A stretch of 64,000 nt of DNA, taken from the NCBI RefSeq assembly GCF_000348945.1, contig NZ_AOCK01000012.1, forward strand, positions 1-64,000, given 5' to 3'. The notes below the pieces were generated by a model. The model made no database searches. It was not told where the DNA came from and saw nothing but the letters and a program-made list of their open reading frames with translations. This DNA is from Paeniglutamicibacter gangotriensis Lz1y (lineage in GTDB: Bacteria > Actinomycetota > Actinomycetes > Actinomycetales > Micrococcaceae). Of the stretch, positions 37,069-46,062 are shown in pieces (position 1 is the stretch's first letter; every line of letters starts with the position of its first letter). The position numbers and the translations under genes are program-made.

Positions 37069-38442
37069 ATGGGGACTACAGGGGACGGTGTGCTTCCGCG
37101 CAGGGTCATTGGTACCTATGCGCTGGGATCCATGGGCACCGGTGGGTTCGCCACGCTTCCGGGCCTCGTGCTGATCTACTACCTGACCGATACCTTGGGT
37201 ATCGCGGCGCTCTGGGCCGGCCTGCTGCTGGCCTTAGCGAAGATCTGGGACGTGCTCATCGACCCGGTCATCGGTATTCGCAGCGACAGGGACCTTGCCG
37301 TGACGGGATCGCGGAAGCGCTTCATGGTGGCAGGCAGCCTCCTGCTCCCGCTCTTTTTCATCCTGACCTTCGCCGTTCCGCTCCAGCTGGGACAGGTAGC
37401 CGGGGGTCTGTGGGTGCTCGTTGCCTTTACCGCCACCGCCACGGCTTTCAGCCTCTTCCAGGTTCCTTATATGGCGTTGCCTGCCGAACTCACCACCAGC
37501 TACGACCAGCGCACCAGGTTGCTCTCGATCCGCGTGCTCGTCCTCTCCGTGGCCATCTTGCTCTTCGGTGCGGGAGGACCTGCGCTGCGCTCCCTGGGTG
37601 GGGAGAACCAGTGGCTCGGCTACTTTCTCATGGCGGTGGTTGCCGGGTTACTCATCGGCGCAAGCATGCTGGCCAGCGCGCGAGTCGCACCACGAGGTGT
37701 CAGGCGCACTATGCCGCAGGCAGGGCTGCGGCAAGGCTACAAACAAGGGCTTGACGTGCTGCGGCGCAGCCACCCGTTCCGAGTACTATTGCTGGCCTTC
37801 GCCCTGCAGGGGCTGGCCACCGGTGCCATGTTGGCAGGCGCCCAATATGTTGCGACCTGGGTGTTGCACGACGAGGCCGCAGTGACGTTCTTGTTCATCG
37901 CGCTGATCGGACCGGCACTACTCTTTGCACCGGTCTGGAGGGCCGTGGCCCAACGCGTGGGCAAGGAACGCGGTTTTGTCTACTCCAGTGTGCTCTTCGG
38001 CATTGCGGCACTGGGCCTGACGGGGATGCTCATCAACCCGGGCCCCTGGGTATATCTGCCGGTGGCCCTGGCCGGGGCAGGGTATGCGGGGATGCAGGCC
38101 TTACCGATGTCGATGCTTCCCGACGTCATCACCCACGACGGGCTCACTCATGGGCCAGGGAACGCCGGGATCTTCGGCGGGGTATGGACTGCCGGGGAGA
38201 CCACCGGGATGGCCGCCGGCGCTGCCATTCTGACCGTGGTGCTGGCGGCAAGCGGGTATGCCGAATCTGTGGCGGGTGCCGCCGTCACCCAGCAGCCAAG
38301 CGCGATCACCGGCATCATCCTGGCCTTCAGCGTGCTCCCTGCCGTGGTCATCGCGGCCAGCCTATGGGTCTTCAAAAGATACCCACTGCGCGAATCGAAC
38401 TTCAACCAACCGCACGAAGCCTCCACAGGCCACGAGGAATGA
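37069..38442 (+). CDS. MFS transporter, GPH (glycoside-pentoside-hexuronide) cation symporter type
   Basis: 457 residues with about twelve transmembrane helices. The N-terminal half has KIWDVLIDPVIGIRSDR, the DP-GxxxDR loop of the GPH/MFS_2 family, and YMALPAELTTSYDQRTRLLSIR, its second signature. Such proteins import sugars or related solutes with cations. The ATG at 37069 follows TAGACT by seven bases (leaderless pattern). The PLP decarboxylase starts 7 nt after its stop, so the two form an operon. Confidence 0.87.
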   Translation: MGTTGDGVLPRRVIGTYALGSMGTGGFATLPGLVLIYYLTDTLGIAALWAGLLLALAKIWDVLIDPVIGIRSDRDLAVTGSRKRFMVAGSLLLPLFFILTFAVPLQLGQVAGGLWVLVAFTATATAFSLFQVPYMALPAELTTSYDQRTRLLSIRVLVLSVAILLFGAGGPALRSLGGENQWLGYFLMAVVAGLLIGASMLASARVAPRGVRRTMPQAGLRQGYKQGLDVLRRSHPFRVLLLAFALQGLATGAMLAGAQYVATWVLHDEAAVTFLFIALIGPALLFAPVWRAVAQRVGKERGFVYSSVLFGIAALGLTGMLINPGPWVYLPVALAGAGYAGMQALPMSMLPDVITHDGLTHGPGNAGIFGGVWTAGETTGMAAGAAILTVVLAASGYAESVAGAAVTQQPSAITGIILAFSVLPAVVIAASLWVFKRYPLRESNFNQPHEASTGHEE

Positions 38443-38448
38443 GCGGGC

Positions 38449-39894
38449 ATGGACCACGACGCACAACACATCCTGGAGACGCTCAAGGCCCTGCGGGCGC
38501 AGGACGCGCCCACACACGGCGGACACGTGATGTCCTACGTCTACGACTCCGGACGCACGGACCTCGATTCCCTGGCCGCACGTGCGATGGAGCTGGTGCA
38601 ACCGGTCAACGGGCTGGATCCCACTATGTTCGGCTCGGTCGCCCACATGGAACGCGAACTGCTCACCTTCGCCCGCGAGCTGCTCGGCGGAGACCACACC
38701 GTCACGGGAACTGCGACCAGCGGGGGCACGGAAAGCTGTCTGTTGGCCGTCAAGACAGCCCGGGCCAACCACCGGGGTGCAGGTCCGGCGCGGATCCTGG
38801 CCCCGACCAGCATCCACGCCGCCTTCCACAAGGCCGCCGACTACTTCGGCTTGGCCCTTGACCTGGTCCCGGTGGGGCACGACGGAGAACTTGATCCCGA
38901 GCGCCTCATCGAGCGGATGGGCCCCGACACCGCACTGGTCGTCCTCTCCGCACCCTCCTACCCGCACGGGGCACTCGACCCGATCCAGCAGGTTGCCGCC
39001 GCCGCGTTGGAGCGGGGCATAGACTGCCACGTCGATGCCTGCTTCGGCGGGTGGATCCTTCCGTTCTGGGAGGGATTGCCACCCTGGGACCTGGCGGTCC
39101 CCGGAGTCACCAGCCTCTCCGCTGACCTGCACAAGTACGGCTACGCACCCAAGGGCATCTCCGTGCTGCTGACGAAGAACAAGCAGCGGCAACGCGGCCA
39201 ATTCTTCGCCACCACCAACTGGCCCGGCTATCCCGTGGTGAACCCCACGCTGTTAGGTTCCAAGTCGGCCGCTCCACTGGCCGCAGCCTGGGCGATCACC
39301 AAATACTTGGGCACCGAGGGTTATGCCGCGCTCGCCGAACCCTGCAAGCGTGCCACGTCCGTCTTGATTGAGCAGATCAATGGGATCGAGGGGCTGCGGG
39401 TGCTCGGTCGCCCGATCGGACCGTTGCTGGCAGTGGTCAGGGACCCCGAAGTCGACGCTGATTCCGGGGTCGATCCGCACCTTTGGGCCGATGCCTTGGC
39501 TGCTGCCGGGTGGCATGTGCAGATGCAGCCCGGTTACAGGCAACCGGATGGAAGCTGGTTGGAAAGAACCACTCACCTGACCATCACCCCGGTCACCGAA
39601 TCGGTGCTCCCTGAGTTGTGCACGGCGCTGGAACGATGCGCCGATTCGGTGCGCGGAAGTCATACACCGGACTCAGAGCAAGTCCTATCCGCACTGGGCA
39701 TCGACTTCGCCGGGGTACCGGAGCCAGGTGCCTTGCAGCAGGTGCTCGGCGCCCTGGGTGTATCGGGCGAGCGCGGTGCTTTACCTCGGGAAATGGCGCC
39801 GCTGCTGGGCTTGGTTGAGGCGCTGCCCCGGGACATTTCGGCGCAACTGCTGATTGATCTACTCGCGTCGTTGGTGGCCCCAGAACCCGGGTGA
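38449..39894 (+). CDS. PLP-dependent decarboxylase / sphingosine-1-phosphate lyase-like enzyme
   Basis: 481 residues, group II PLP fold. GTATSGGTESCLLAVK is the cofactor phosphate region, HVDACFGGWILPF holds the PLP-binding Asp, and SADLHKYGYAPKG gives Schiff-base Lys229. These signatures are closest to sphingosine-1-phosphate lyase and related tyrosine/aspartate decarboxylases. About 70 extra residues at the C-terminus form an Ala/Leu-rich helical tail. Operonic with a GPH-type transporter, so substrate import and cleavage may be linked. The real substrate is not readable. Confidence 0.8.
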   Translation: MDHDAQHILETLKALRAQDAPTHGGHVMSYVYDSGRTDLDSLAARAMELVQPVNGLDPTMFGSVAHMERELLTFARELLGGDHTVTGTATSGGTESCLLAVKTARANHRGAGPARILAPTSIHAAFHKAADYFGLALDLVPVGHDGELDPERLIERMGPDTALVVLSAPSYPHGALDPIQQVAAAALERGIDCHVDACFGGWILPFWEGLPPWDLAVPGVTSLSADLHKYGYAPKGISVLLTKNKQRQRGQFFATTNWPGYPVVNPTLLGSKSAAPLAAAWAITKYLGTEGYAALAEPCKRATSVLIEQINGIEGLRVLGRPIGPLLAVVRDPEVDADSGVDPHLWADALAAAGWHVQMQPGYRQPDGSWLERTTHLTITPVTESVLPELCTALERCADSVRGSHTPDSEQVLSALGIDFAGVPEPGALQQVLGALGVSGERGALPREMAPLLGLVEALPRDISAQLLIDLLASLVAPEPG

Positions 39895-39966
39895 AGTCGC
39901 TCACGTTGGTCAAGCGTGTGCTCCCATACGTGTGCGGGGAACGCCTAGAAAGGAGCTGGGACAGAA

Positions 39967-39994
39967 TTGACTAGCGCGGAGCAGGCCATATGAT
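39967..39994 (+). promoter_or_regulatory. Sigma-70-like promoter of the phosphate transporter operon
   Basis: TTGACT (39967-39972) and TATGAT (39989-39994) are separated by 16 bp, close to consensus for the housekeeping sigma factor. Transcription would start near 40001, giving a leader of about 105 nt to the ATG at 40106 or about 9 nt to an in-frame GTG at 40010. Confidence 0.75.
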
Positions 39995-40105
39995 GAATCT
40001 GCGACTTAGGTGAACACACCCCAAACATTAGGTAAACAATGGGGGTGGAACAGTCTCACCGAACGCGAATCGGCCCTCGCCCGTAACCCCACGATTGGTT
40101 TTTAC

Positions 40106-41314
40106 ATGGATCTGACGCTTATCGTCGTCCTGGTCATTGCACTTGCCCTGTTCTTTGATTTCACCAATGGCTTCCATGACACCGCCAATGCGATGGCCAC
40201 GCCCATCGCCACCGGTGCCATCAAGCCGAAGACGGCAGTCGCGCTAGCCGCGGTCCTGAACCTCGTCGGTGCATTCCTCTCAACAGAAGTCGCCAAGACC
40301 ATTTCCGGCGGCATCATCAAGGAGGGCGGGGACACCGGCGTGCAAATCATGCCGGCGATGATCTTCGCCGGTCTGATGGGTGCCGTGATCTGGAATATGC
40401 TCACCTGGCTGCTCGGGTTGCCCTCGAGTTCCTCGCACGCACTCTTCGGTGGACTGATCGGTGCGGCGATCGTCGGAGCCGGGTTCGGCGCCATCGACTA
40501 CAACGTGTTGATGTCAAAGGTCCTGCTCCCGGCGTTGGTGGCCCCGGTGATAGCCGGCACCTCAGCGTATCTATGCACCAAACTCGCCTACACGGTGACC
40601 AAGCGCCAATCCGGTCTGGCCTCCCCGAAGCGCGGCGGATTCCGTTACGGACAGATCTTCTCCTCCTCGCTCGTCGCCCTGGCGCATGGCACCAACGATG
40701 CCCAGAAGACCATGGGCGTCATCACCCTGACCCTGGTCGCCTCGGGCCTGCAGGATGTAGGCACCGGACCGCACTTCTGGGTTATTGCCGCCTGTGCCCT
40801 GGCCATTGCGCTGGGCACCTACATGGGTGGATGGCGCATCATCCGCACCATGGGATCGGGTCTCACCGACGTCAAACCCGCACAGGGCTTCGCCGCGGAA
40901 ACCTCCACTGCCGCAGCCATCCTCGCCTCCTCGCACCTGGGCTTCGCCCTGTCGACCACGCAGGTCGCCTCCGGTTCGGTGATCGGATCGGGGCTCGGCC
41001 GCAAGGGCGCCGTGGTTCGATGGGGGACTGCCGGCAAGATCGCCGTCGGCTGGCTCTTCACCCTCCCGGCAGCCGGACTCATCGGCGCCGCAGCCGCAGG
41101 CCTGGCACACTACGGCAACGGCGGACTGGCGATTGTCAGCATCCTGGGCATCGGCGCCCTGCTGGTCATCTGGGTCCTCTCGCGCCGCGAAATCGTCGGC
41201 CACAGCAACGCCATCAGCGACGTTGATGTCTCGGGTGCAGCCGTCAACATCCCGACCAAGAAGCAGCGCCGCAAGTCGGCACGCGCCAAGGCAGAGCAGG
41301 AGACCAAAAAATGA
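40106..41314 (+). CDS. pit: Inorganic phosphate transporter, PiT family
   Basis: 402 residues with about ten transmembrane helices. The two inverted PiT signatures are present: FDFTNGFHDTANAMATPIATGAI near the N-terminus and ALAHGTNDAQKTMGV in the second half. The C-terminus is highly basic (KKQRRKSARAKAEQ). PiT proteins take up metal-phosphate with protons or sodium. The ATG at 40106 matches the family start but lacks a clear ribosome site; GTG 40010 would add 32 residues. Overlaps the next gene by ATGA. Confidence 0.92.
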   Translation: MDLTLIVVLVIALALFFDFTNGFHDTANAMATPIATGAIKPKTAVALAAVLNLVGAFLSTEVAKTISGGIIKEGGDTGVQIMPAMIFAGLMGAVIWNMLTWLLGLPSSSSHALFGGLIGAAIVGAGFGAIDYNVLMSKVLLPALVAPVIAGTSAYLCTKLAYTVTKRQSGLASPKRGGFRYGQIFSSSLVALAHGTNDAQKTMGVITLTLVASGLQDVGTGPHFWVIAACALAIALGTYMGGWRIIRTMGSGLTDVKPAQGFAAETSTAAAILASSHLGFALSTTQVASGSVIGSGLGRKGAVVRWGTAGKIAVGWLFTLPAAGLIGAAAAGLAHYGNGGLAIVSILGIGALLVIWVLSRREIVGHSNAISDVDVSGAAVNIPTKKQRRKSARAKAEQETKK

Positions 41315-41550
41315 CTATCGAGTGGGATGCATTCCTGATCGTCGCGGTCGTCACGTGGGTCGCGGCACTGTTCATCGTGGGAGCCTATTCGTTGGGCGTG
41401 CGTATGCTCGCCGTCGGTGAGGACGCCAAGAGCTCGGCGCTGCCGTCCAGGCTTGCCGCTTACGGCTGCTTCGCGATGTGCGGGATCGTGGTGCTCTTCG
41501 GCATCGTGCTGATTGTGCCGGCGCTCAGCGAAAGAATCCTCGGCAGCTAA
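41311..41550 (+). CDS. Small membrane protein coupled to pit
   Basis: 79 residues with two transmembrane helices (about 8-28 and 48-70) and a short polar loop. The ATG overlaps the pit stop, so the two are translated together. Small two-helix proteins of this kind follow pit in related actinobacteria as far as I recall. Function unknown; an accessory role in phosphate uptake is inferred from coupling only. Confidence 0.65.
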   Translation: MTIEWDAFLIVAVVTWVAALFIVGAYSLGVRMLAVGEDAKSSALPSRLAAYGCFAMCGIVVLFGIVLIVPALSERILGS

Positions 41551-41568
41551 TAGCCGCAGCGACACTGT

Positions 41569-41613
41569 GCTTTCGCCCGTCGTTCTCCCTCCCGGATCAC
41601 GACGGGCGAAAGC
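41569..41613 (+). terminator. Intrinsic terminator after the pit operon
   Basis: A 14-bp perfect stem: GCTTTCGCCCGTCG (41569-41582) with CGACGGGCGAAAGC (41600-41613), loop of 17 nt. It lies 19 nt after the stop of the small membrane protein. Confidence 0.88.
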
Positions 41614-41703
41614 TGCTTAACGACGCTGACTGGTTCCTTTCGGGAAGGATAACTTTCGACTCAAACCTGCTTTGGGGCGCAGCTCGTGGATAAGATGGGC
41701 TCC

Positions 41704-42267
41704 ATGACGCAATTCAGGTATTTCGTGGCGGCCTCGGCCGACGGCTACATTGCCGACGAAAACGATCGACTCGACTGGCTCATGGACTTTGACGGGTTCG
41801 AAGGCCAAGCGGAAAGCTACGCGGAATTCGTGGCGCAGATCGGTGCGGTGGCGATGGGGGCAGACACCTACTCGTGGCTGCTGAACAACATGCCCGAGGT
41901 CTGGCCCTACGGGGACCTACCCGTTTGGGTATTCACTCACCGGGAACTCGCTGCGATCCCTGGGGTGGACGTCACTTATGTGCGCGGGGACGTCAACGAG
42001 TGGGCCGGGGACGTTGCGCGCAGCGCCAACGGCAAGGATGTCTGGGTGCTCGGCGGCGGGTCGCTGGCCGGGCAATTCGTTGACGAGGGCTTGCTGGATG
42101 AGCTCCTGCTCTACACGATGCCGGTGCTACTGGGTGGTGGACGTCCGCTCTTCGCCATGCGTGGCCGGGCCTCACTGACCCCGACGTATTCGCGTGACTA
42201 CGTCAAGGGCGTGCGTGAAACCCGCTACACCGTGAACAAAGCGCCGGGCCAGGACCACGAATACTAG
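41704..42267 (+). CDS. Dihydrofolate reductase family protein (RibD C-terminal-like)
   Basis: 187 residues. FRYFVAASADGYIADENDRLDWL, GAVAMGADTYSWLL, VWVLGGGSLAGQFVDEGLLDEL and PVLLGGGRPLF are the blocks of the RibD-C/DHFR-like NADPH-binding fold common in actinobacteria. Substrate unknown. The ATG at 41704 lies seven bases after TAAGAT, a leaderless pattern; in-frame GTG 41686 and ATG 41695 fall on or before that element. The 3' end overlaps the convergent neighbour by 4 nt. Confidence 0.82.
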   Translation: MTQFRYFVAASADGYIADENDRLDWLMDFDGFEGQAESYAEFVAQIGAVAMGADTYSWLLNNMPEVWPYGDLPVWVFTHRELAAIPGVDVTYVRGDVNEWAGDVARSANGKDVWVLGGGSLAGQFVDEGLLDELLLYTMPVLLGGGRPLFAMRGRASLTPTYSRDYVKGVRETRYTVNKAPGQDHEY

Positions 42268-42824
42268 GAATTCGAGCCCAGCCGGTTGGCCTCGAGGGAA
42301 GCAAGCCACCTGCGTGTTTCCCTCGGCGAGGCGAACCGCCTAACCCGGTCGGAGCCCAGCGTTTGTTCAAAGTCGCGCATCAGCCGTCGCCTGGACGCGA
42401 AAGTGCTGAAATGCCAACGGATGATCGAATCCTTGCCCAGCACCCTGGCCCACGTCTCCCGGTTCCCGTTGCAGCTCTCTTGCCCCGTCGAGACACGGCG
42501 CACCGTGCGCAACAGCAACCGTCCCAGTGAGACGAACCGCGGGTAGTCCAGACAGAGGATCAGCTCGGCACGCTCGAGAACGTCGTGCCGATAATACCCA
42601 TACACCGAATCAAAGACCCACGCAGGTTCGTCCGCGATCCGTAGCGCCAGCTCCCGTTGTTCTCCGGCGGGGCGGCTTCTCCAGCCCGGAAGCCAACCGA
42701 TCTCCTCGTCGACGTAGTGCACGGGAAGTCCCAGGATTCTCCCGAGCTCACCGGCCAGTGTCGACTTCCCGCTACCGGTCACGCCCAGGCACAAGACCTT
42801 CCGGATATCTTGCCCCGGCTCCAC
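42264..42824 (-). CDS. P-loop NTPase, adenylate kinase / topology-modulation (FlaR-like) protein
   Basis: 186 residues. The Walker A motif GVTGSGKST is at the N-terminus, followed by PVHYVDEEIGWLPGWRSR, an adenylate-kinase-like lid region and DYPRFVSLGRLLLRTVRR. The architecture matches small kinases annotated as topology-modulation proteins; the true substrate is unknown. It ends 4 nt inside the convergent DHFR-like gene and starts just after the thioesterase stop, so those two minus-strand genes are an operon. Confidence 0.78.
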   Translation of the reverse strand: MEPGQDIRKVLCLGVTGSGKSTLAGELGRILGLPVHYVDEEIGWLPGWRSRPAGEQRELALRIADEPAWVFDSVYGYYRHDVLERAELILCLDYPRFVSLGRLLLRTVRRVSTGQESCNGNRETWARVLGKDSIIRWHFSTFASRRRLMRDFEQTLGSDRVRRFASPRETRRWLASLEANRLGSNS

Positions 42825-43271
42825 CTATCCCTCGAGCAACATGTTGGTGATCCTCGAGGTGCATACACGCCGGCCCGACTCATCGCTGATGACGATCTCG
42901 TGGGTGGTCAAGGTCCGTCCCAAGTGGATCGGGGTGCAGACCCCGGTCACCAGGCCTGAGACCCCAGCGCGGTGGTGGGTCGCCGAGATGTCCACGCCCA
43001 CCGGCTTCTTCGCCCCGGCACCGTGCACCGCAGCGGCAAAGGAACCCAAGGTTTCGGCCAGCGCGACCGAGGCCCCGCCGTGCAAGATTCCTGCCACCTG
43101 CCCGTTGCCTTCCACCGGCATGGTCGCCACCACGCGGTCGCGGGTGATCTCCAGGAACTTGATGCCCAATTTCTCCACCAGGGTCCCGACTCCGTGCGCG
43201 GCCAGCATCGGCCACATCGTCTCGGGTACCCCGTGCGCCGCCAGCTGGGAAGCATAGGGGTTGGCTTTCAT
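42825..43271 (-). CDS. Hotdog-fold thioesterase, PaaI-like
   Basis: 148 residues. IKFLEITRDRVVATMPV, then GILHGGASVALAETLGSFAA (HGG motif with following Glu, the hotdog catalytic helix) and a C-terminal strand pair LVTGVCTPIHLGRTLTTHEIVI. Such enzymes hydrolyse acyl-CoA thioesters. The start at 43271 (MKANPYASQ) gives a normal length; an in-frame ATG at 43343 would overlap the ATG of a possible longer polA. Confidence 0.82.
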   Translation of the reverse strand: MKANPYASQLAAHGVPETMWPMLAAHGVGTLVEKLGIKFLEITRDRVVATMPVEGNGQVAGILHGGASVALAETLGSFAAAVHGAGAKKPVGVDISATHHRAGVSGLVTGVCTPIHLGRTLTTHEIVISDESGRRVCTSRITNMLLEG

Positions 43272-43362
43272 TGCCCCATTGGAGGCAAAGGTGCCAGAGG
43301 TCTCGACGGTCGGTGTGTTGTCTACAGTGAAATTATTGCCCATGCCAACTAGGCTGGCACCT

Positions 43363-46062
43363 GTGAGCGAATCAACCAAACTTGTGGCAACCGATCCCCA
43401 GCGTCTACTCGTCATTGACGGGCATTCCATGGCCTTCCGCGCCTTCTATGCATTGCCGGCGGAAAACTTTGCAACCGATACCGGGCAGCACACCAACGCC
43501 GTGCACGGATTCGTGTCGATGTTGTTGACCATGATCCGGCAGCAGAAGCCCACCCACGTGGCGGTGGCCTTTGACTTGGACACCCCCACCTTCCGCTCAC
43601 TGGAGTACACCGAATACAAGGCCGGGCGCAACAAGACGCCCGAGGAATTTCACGGCCAGATCGACTTGATCCGCAAGGTCATGGAAGCCATGAACATCCC
43701 CTCCATCTCCATGGACGGGTTCGAGGCCGACGACATCCTGGCCACCCTGGCAGCCAAGGGCGAAGCCGCGGGCTTCGAGGTGCTGGTGGTTTCCGGGGAC
43801 CGCGACGCCTTCCAGATGATCACCGAAAAGACCCTGGTGCTTTACCCCAAGAAGGGCATCTCCGACATCCCGCCGATGGACGGCGATGCCGTGGAGGCCA
43901 AGTACTTCGTGCGCCCCGAGCAGTACTCGGACCTTGCCGCACTGGTCGGCGAGACCGCCGATAATCTCCCGGGAGTCCCCGGCGTCGGCCCGAAGACCGC
44001 CGCGAAGTGGATCAACCTCTACGGGGGCCTGCCCGGGATCCTGGAGAACATCGACAACATCAAGGGCAAGGTCGGCGAATCGCTGCGCGAACACGTGGAT
44101 AACGTGACACGCAACCGCCGCCTGAACCACCTGCTGACCGATCTGGAACTTCCCGTCGGATTCGAGGCCATGGTGCTGGACCGGCCAGACCGCGAAGCAG
44201 TCGAAGAACTCTTTGACGCCTTGCAGTTCAACACGCTGCGCAAACGCCTCTTCGACCTCTTCGGGGACGACCCCGTGGAAGCCGCCGAGGAAGAACCGAT
44301 CCCCGCCCACGAACTGCTCCAGGACGCAGCCGGCCTGGAAACCTGGATCGGTGCGCACGGTGCCCAATTGTTGGGCCTGCACGCGGCCACCGTCACCTCG
44401 GCCGGCGCCACCGACGTGGTGGGCCTGGCCTTCGCCTCGAACGATGCCACCGCGTTCATCTCGCTTGAAGAAATCGACGAGGAGACCGAAAAGGCACTGG
44501 CACAGGTGCTGTCCTCGGAGAGCCACACCAAGACCGTGCACGACTTCAAGCGCACCTACAAGCTGCTGAAGAACCGTGGGTTTGAGCTGGCGGGGGTCCA
44601 CGACGACACCATGATCTCCGCATACCTGATCCAGCCGGATCGCCGCAGCCACGAACTGCCGGACATCGCCCAGCAACACCTGCGGATCTCCCTGGATGAA
44701 ACCAAGGCCGCGGCCAATGGCCAGCTGGCCCTGGATTTGGAAGGCCCCGACCTGGCCACCCCGGCGGTCCGCGCAGCCCACGTGGTCCGCGCCCTGAGCC
44801 TGCACCTGGCCCCGATGCTGCTCGAACGCGGCGGCACCGACCTGCTCAAGAACCTGGAGATGCCGCTGTCGCTGATCCTGGCGCACATGGAAATGTCGGG
44901 CATCGCCATCGACACCGCACGCCTCGACGAGCTCTACGACGACTTCACCACCACCATCAACCGCGCCACCGAAGAGGCCTTCGCGGCCATCGACGGGCAG
45001 GAAGTGAACCTCTCCAGCCCCAAGCAGCTGCAGGTGGTGCTGTTCGAAACCCTTGACCTGCCCAAGACCAAGAAGATCAAAACCGGTTTCACCACCGACG
45101 CCGAGTCGCTGGCGGACCTCCTGGTCAAGACCGGGCACCCGTTCCTGGTCGCGCTGATGGCCTACCGCGACGCGACCAAGCTGCGCCAGACCGTCGAGGG
45201 CCTGCGCAAGGCCGTCGCCTCCGACGGGCGCATCCACACCACCTACGCGCAAACCGTCGCGGCCACCGGCCGGCTTTCGAGCCTGAACCCGAACCTGCAG
45301 AACATCCCGGTCCGCTCCGAGGAAGGCCGACGCATCCGCGAAGTCTTCGTCGTGGGCGACGGCTTTCAAACCCTGCTGACCGCCGACTACTCGCAGATCG
45401 AAATGCGCATCATGGCGCACCTCTCCGGCGACGAGGGACTGATCCAGGCATACGAAGAGGGCGAGGACCTGCACCGCTTTGTCGGCTCGCACGTCTTCGG
45501 CGTCGAACCGGCCGAGGTCACCAACGAGATGCGTTCCAAGGTCAAGGCCATGAGCTACGGCCTGGCCTACGGGCTGAGCTCCTTCGGGCTCTCCAAGCAG
45601 CTGAAGATCTCCGTCGACGAGGCCCGCACGCTGATGAAGGACTACTTCGCCCGCTTCGGCGCGGTGCGCGACTACTTGCGCGCCGTCGTGGACCAGGCCC
45701 GCAAGGACGGCTACACCGAGACCATCTTCGGCCGCCGCCGCTACCTGCCCGAGCTGGCCAGCGACAACCGCCAACTGCGCGACATCGCCGAACGTGCGGC
45801 GCTGAATGCCCCCATCCAAGGATCGGCCGCCGACATCATCAAGCGCGCCATGCTCGGGGTGGAGAAGGGCTTGGCCGACGCCGGGCTGAAGTCCCGCATG
45901 CTGCTGCAGGTCCATGACGAACTCGTCCTAGAAGTTGCCACCGGGGAACTGGAAACGGTGGAGCAGATCGTGCGCGAGAAAATGGGTGCGGCGGCCGAGC
46001 TGTCGGTCCCGTTGGACGTGCACGTGGGCGCCGGTACCTCCTGGCAGGACGCGGCGCACTAA
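43363..46062 (+). CDS. polA: DNA polymerase I
   Basis: 899 residues. The N-terminal 5'-3' exonuclease domain (RLLVIDGHSMAFRAFYAL; VVSGDRDAFQMI) is followed by a 3'-5' exonuclease-like domain and the polymerase domain. Motif A is TADYSQIEMR (Asp675), motif B RSKVKAMSYGLAYG and motif C QVHDELVLEV. The DTE proofreading motif is absent where expected (around LLGLHAATVT), so proofreading is probably lost, as in other actinobacterial PolA. GTG 43363 is chosen; ATG 43342 is an alternative. TACAGT at 43323 may be the -10. Confidence 0.95.
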   Translation: MSESTKLVATDPQRLLVIDGHSMAFRAFYALPAENFATDTGQHTNAVHGFVSMLLTMIRQQKPTHVAVAFDLDTPTFRSLEYTEYKAGRNKTPEEFHGQIDLIRKVMEAMNIPSISMDGFEADDILATLAAKGEAAGFEVLVVSGDRDAFQMITEKTLVLYPKKGISDIPPMDGDAVEAKYFVRPEQYSDLAALVGETADNLPGVPGVGPKTAAKWINLYGGLPGILENIDNIKGKVGESLREHVDNVTRNRRLNHLLTDLELPVGFEAMVLDRPDREAVEELFDALQFNTLRKRLFDLFGDDPVEAAEEEPIPAHELLQDAAGLETWIGAHGAQLLGLHAATVTSAGATDVVGLAFASNDATAFISLEEIDEETEKALAQVLSSESHTKTVHDFKRTYKLLKNRGFELAGVHDDTMISAYLIQPDRRSHELPDIAQQHLRISLDETKAAANGQLALDLEGPDLATPAVRAAHVVRALSLHLAPMLLERGGTDLLKNLEMPLSLILAHMEMSGIAIDTARLDELYDDFTTTINRATEEAFAAIDGQEVNLSSPKQLQVVLFETLDLPKTKKIKTGFTTDAESLADLLVKTGHPFLVALMAYRDATKLRQTVEGLRKAVASDGRIHTTYAQTVAATGRLSSLNPNLQNIPVRSEEGRRIREVFVVGDGFQTLLTADYSQIEMRIMAHLSGDEGLIQAYEEGEDLHRFVGSHVFGVEPAEVTNEMRSKVKAMSYGLAYGLSSFGLSKQLKISVDEARTLMKDYFARFGAVRDYLRAVVDQARKDGYTETIFGRRRYLPELASDNRQLRDIAERAALNAPIQGSAADIIKRAMLGVEKGLADAGLKSRMLLQVHDELVLEVATGELETVEQIVREKMGAAAELSVPLDVHVGAGTSWQDAAH

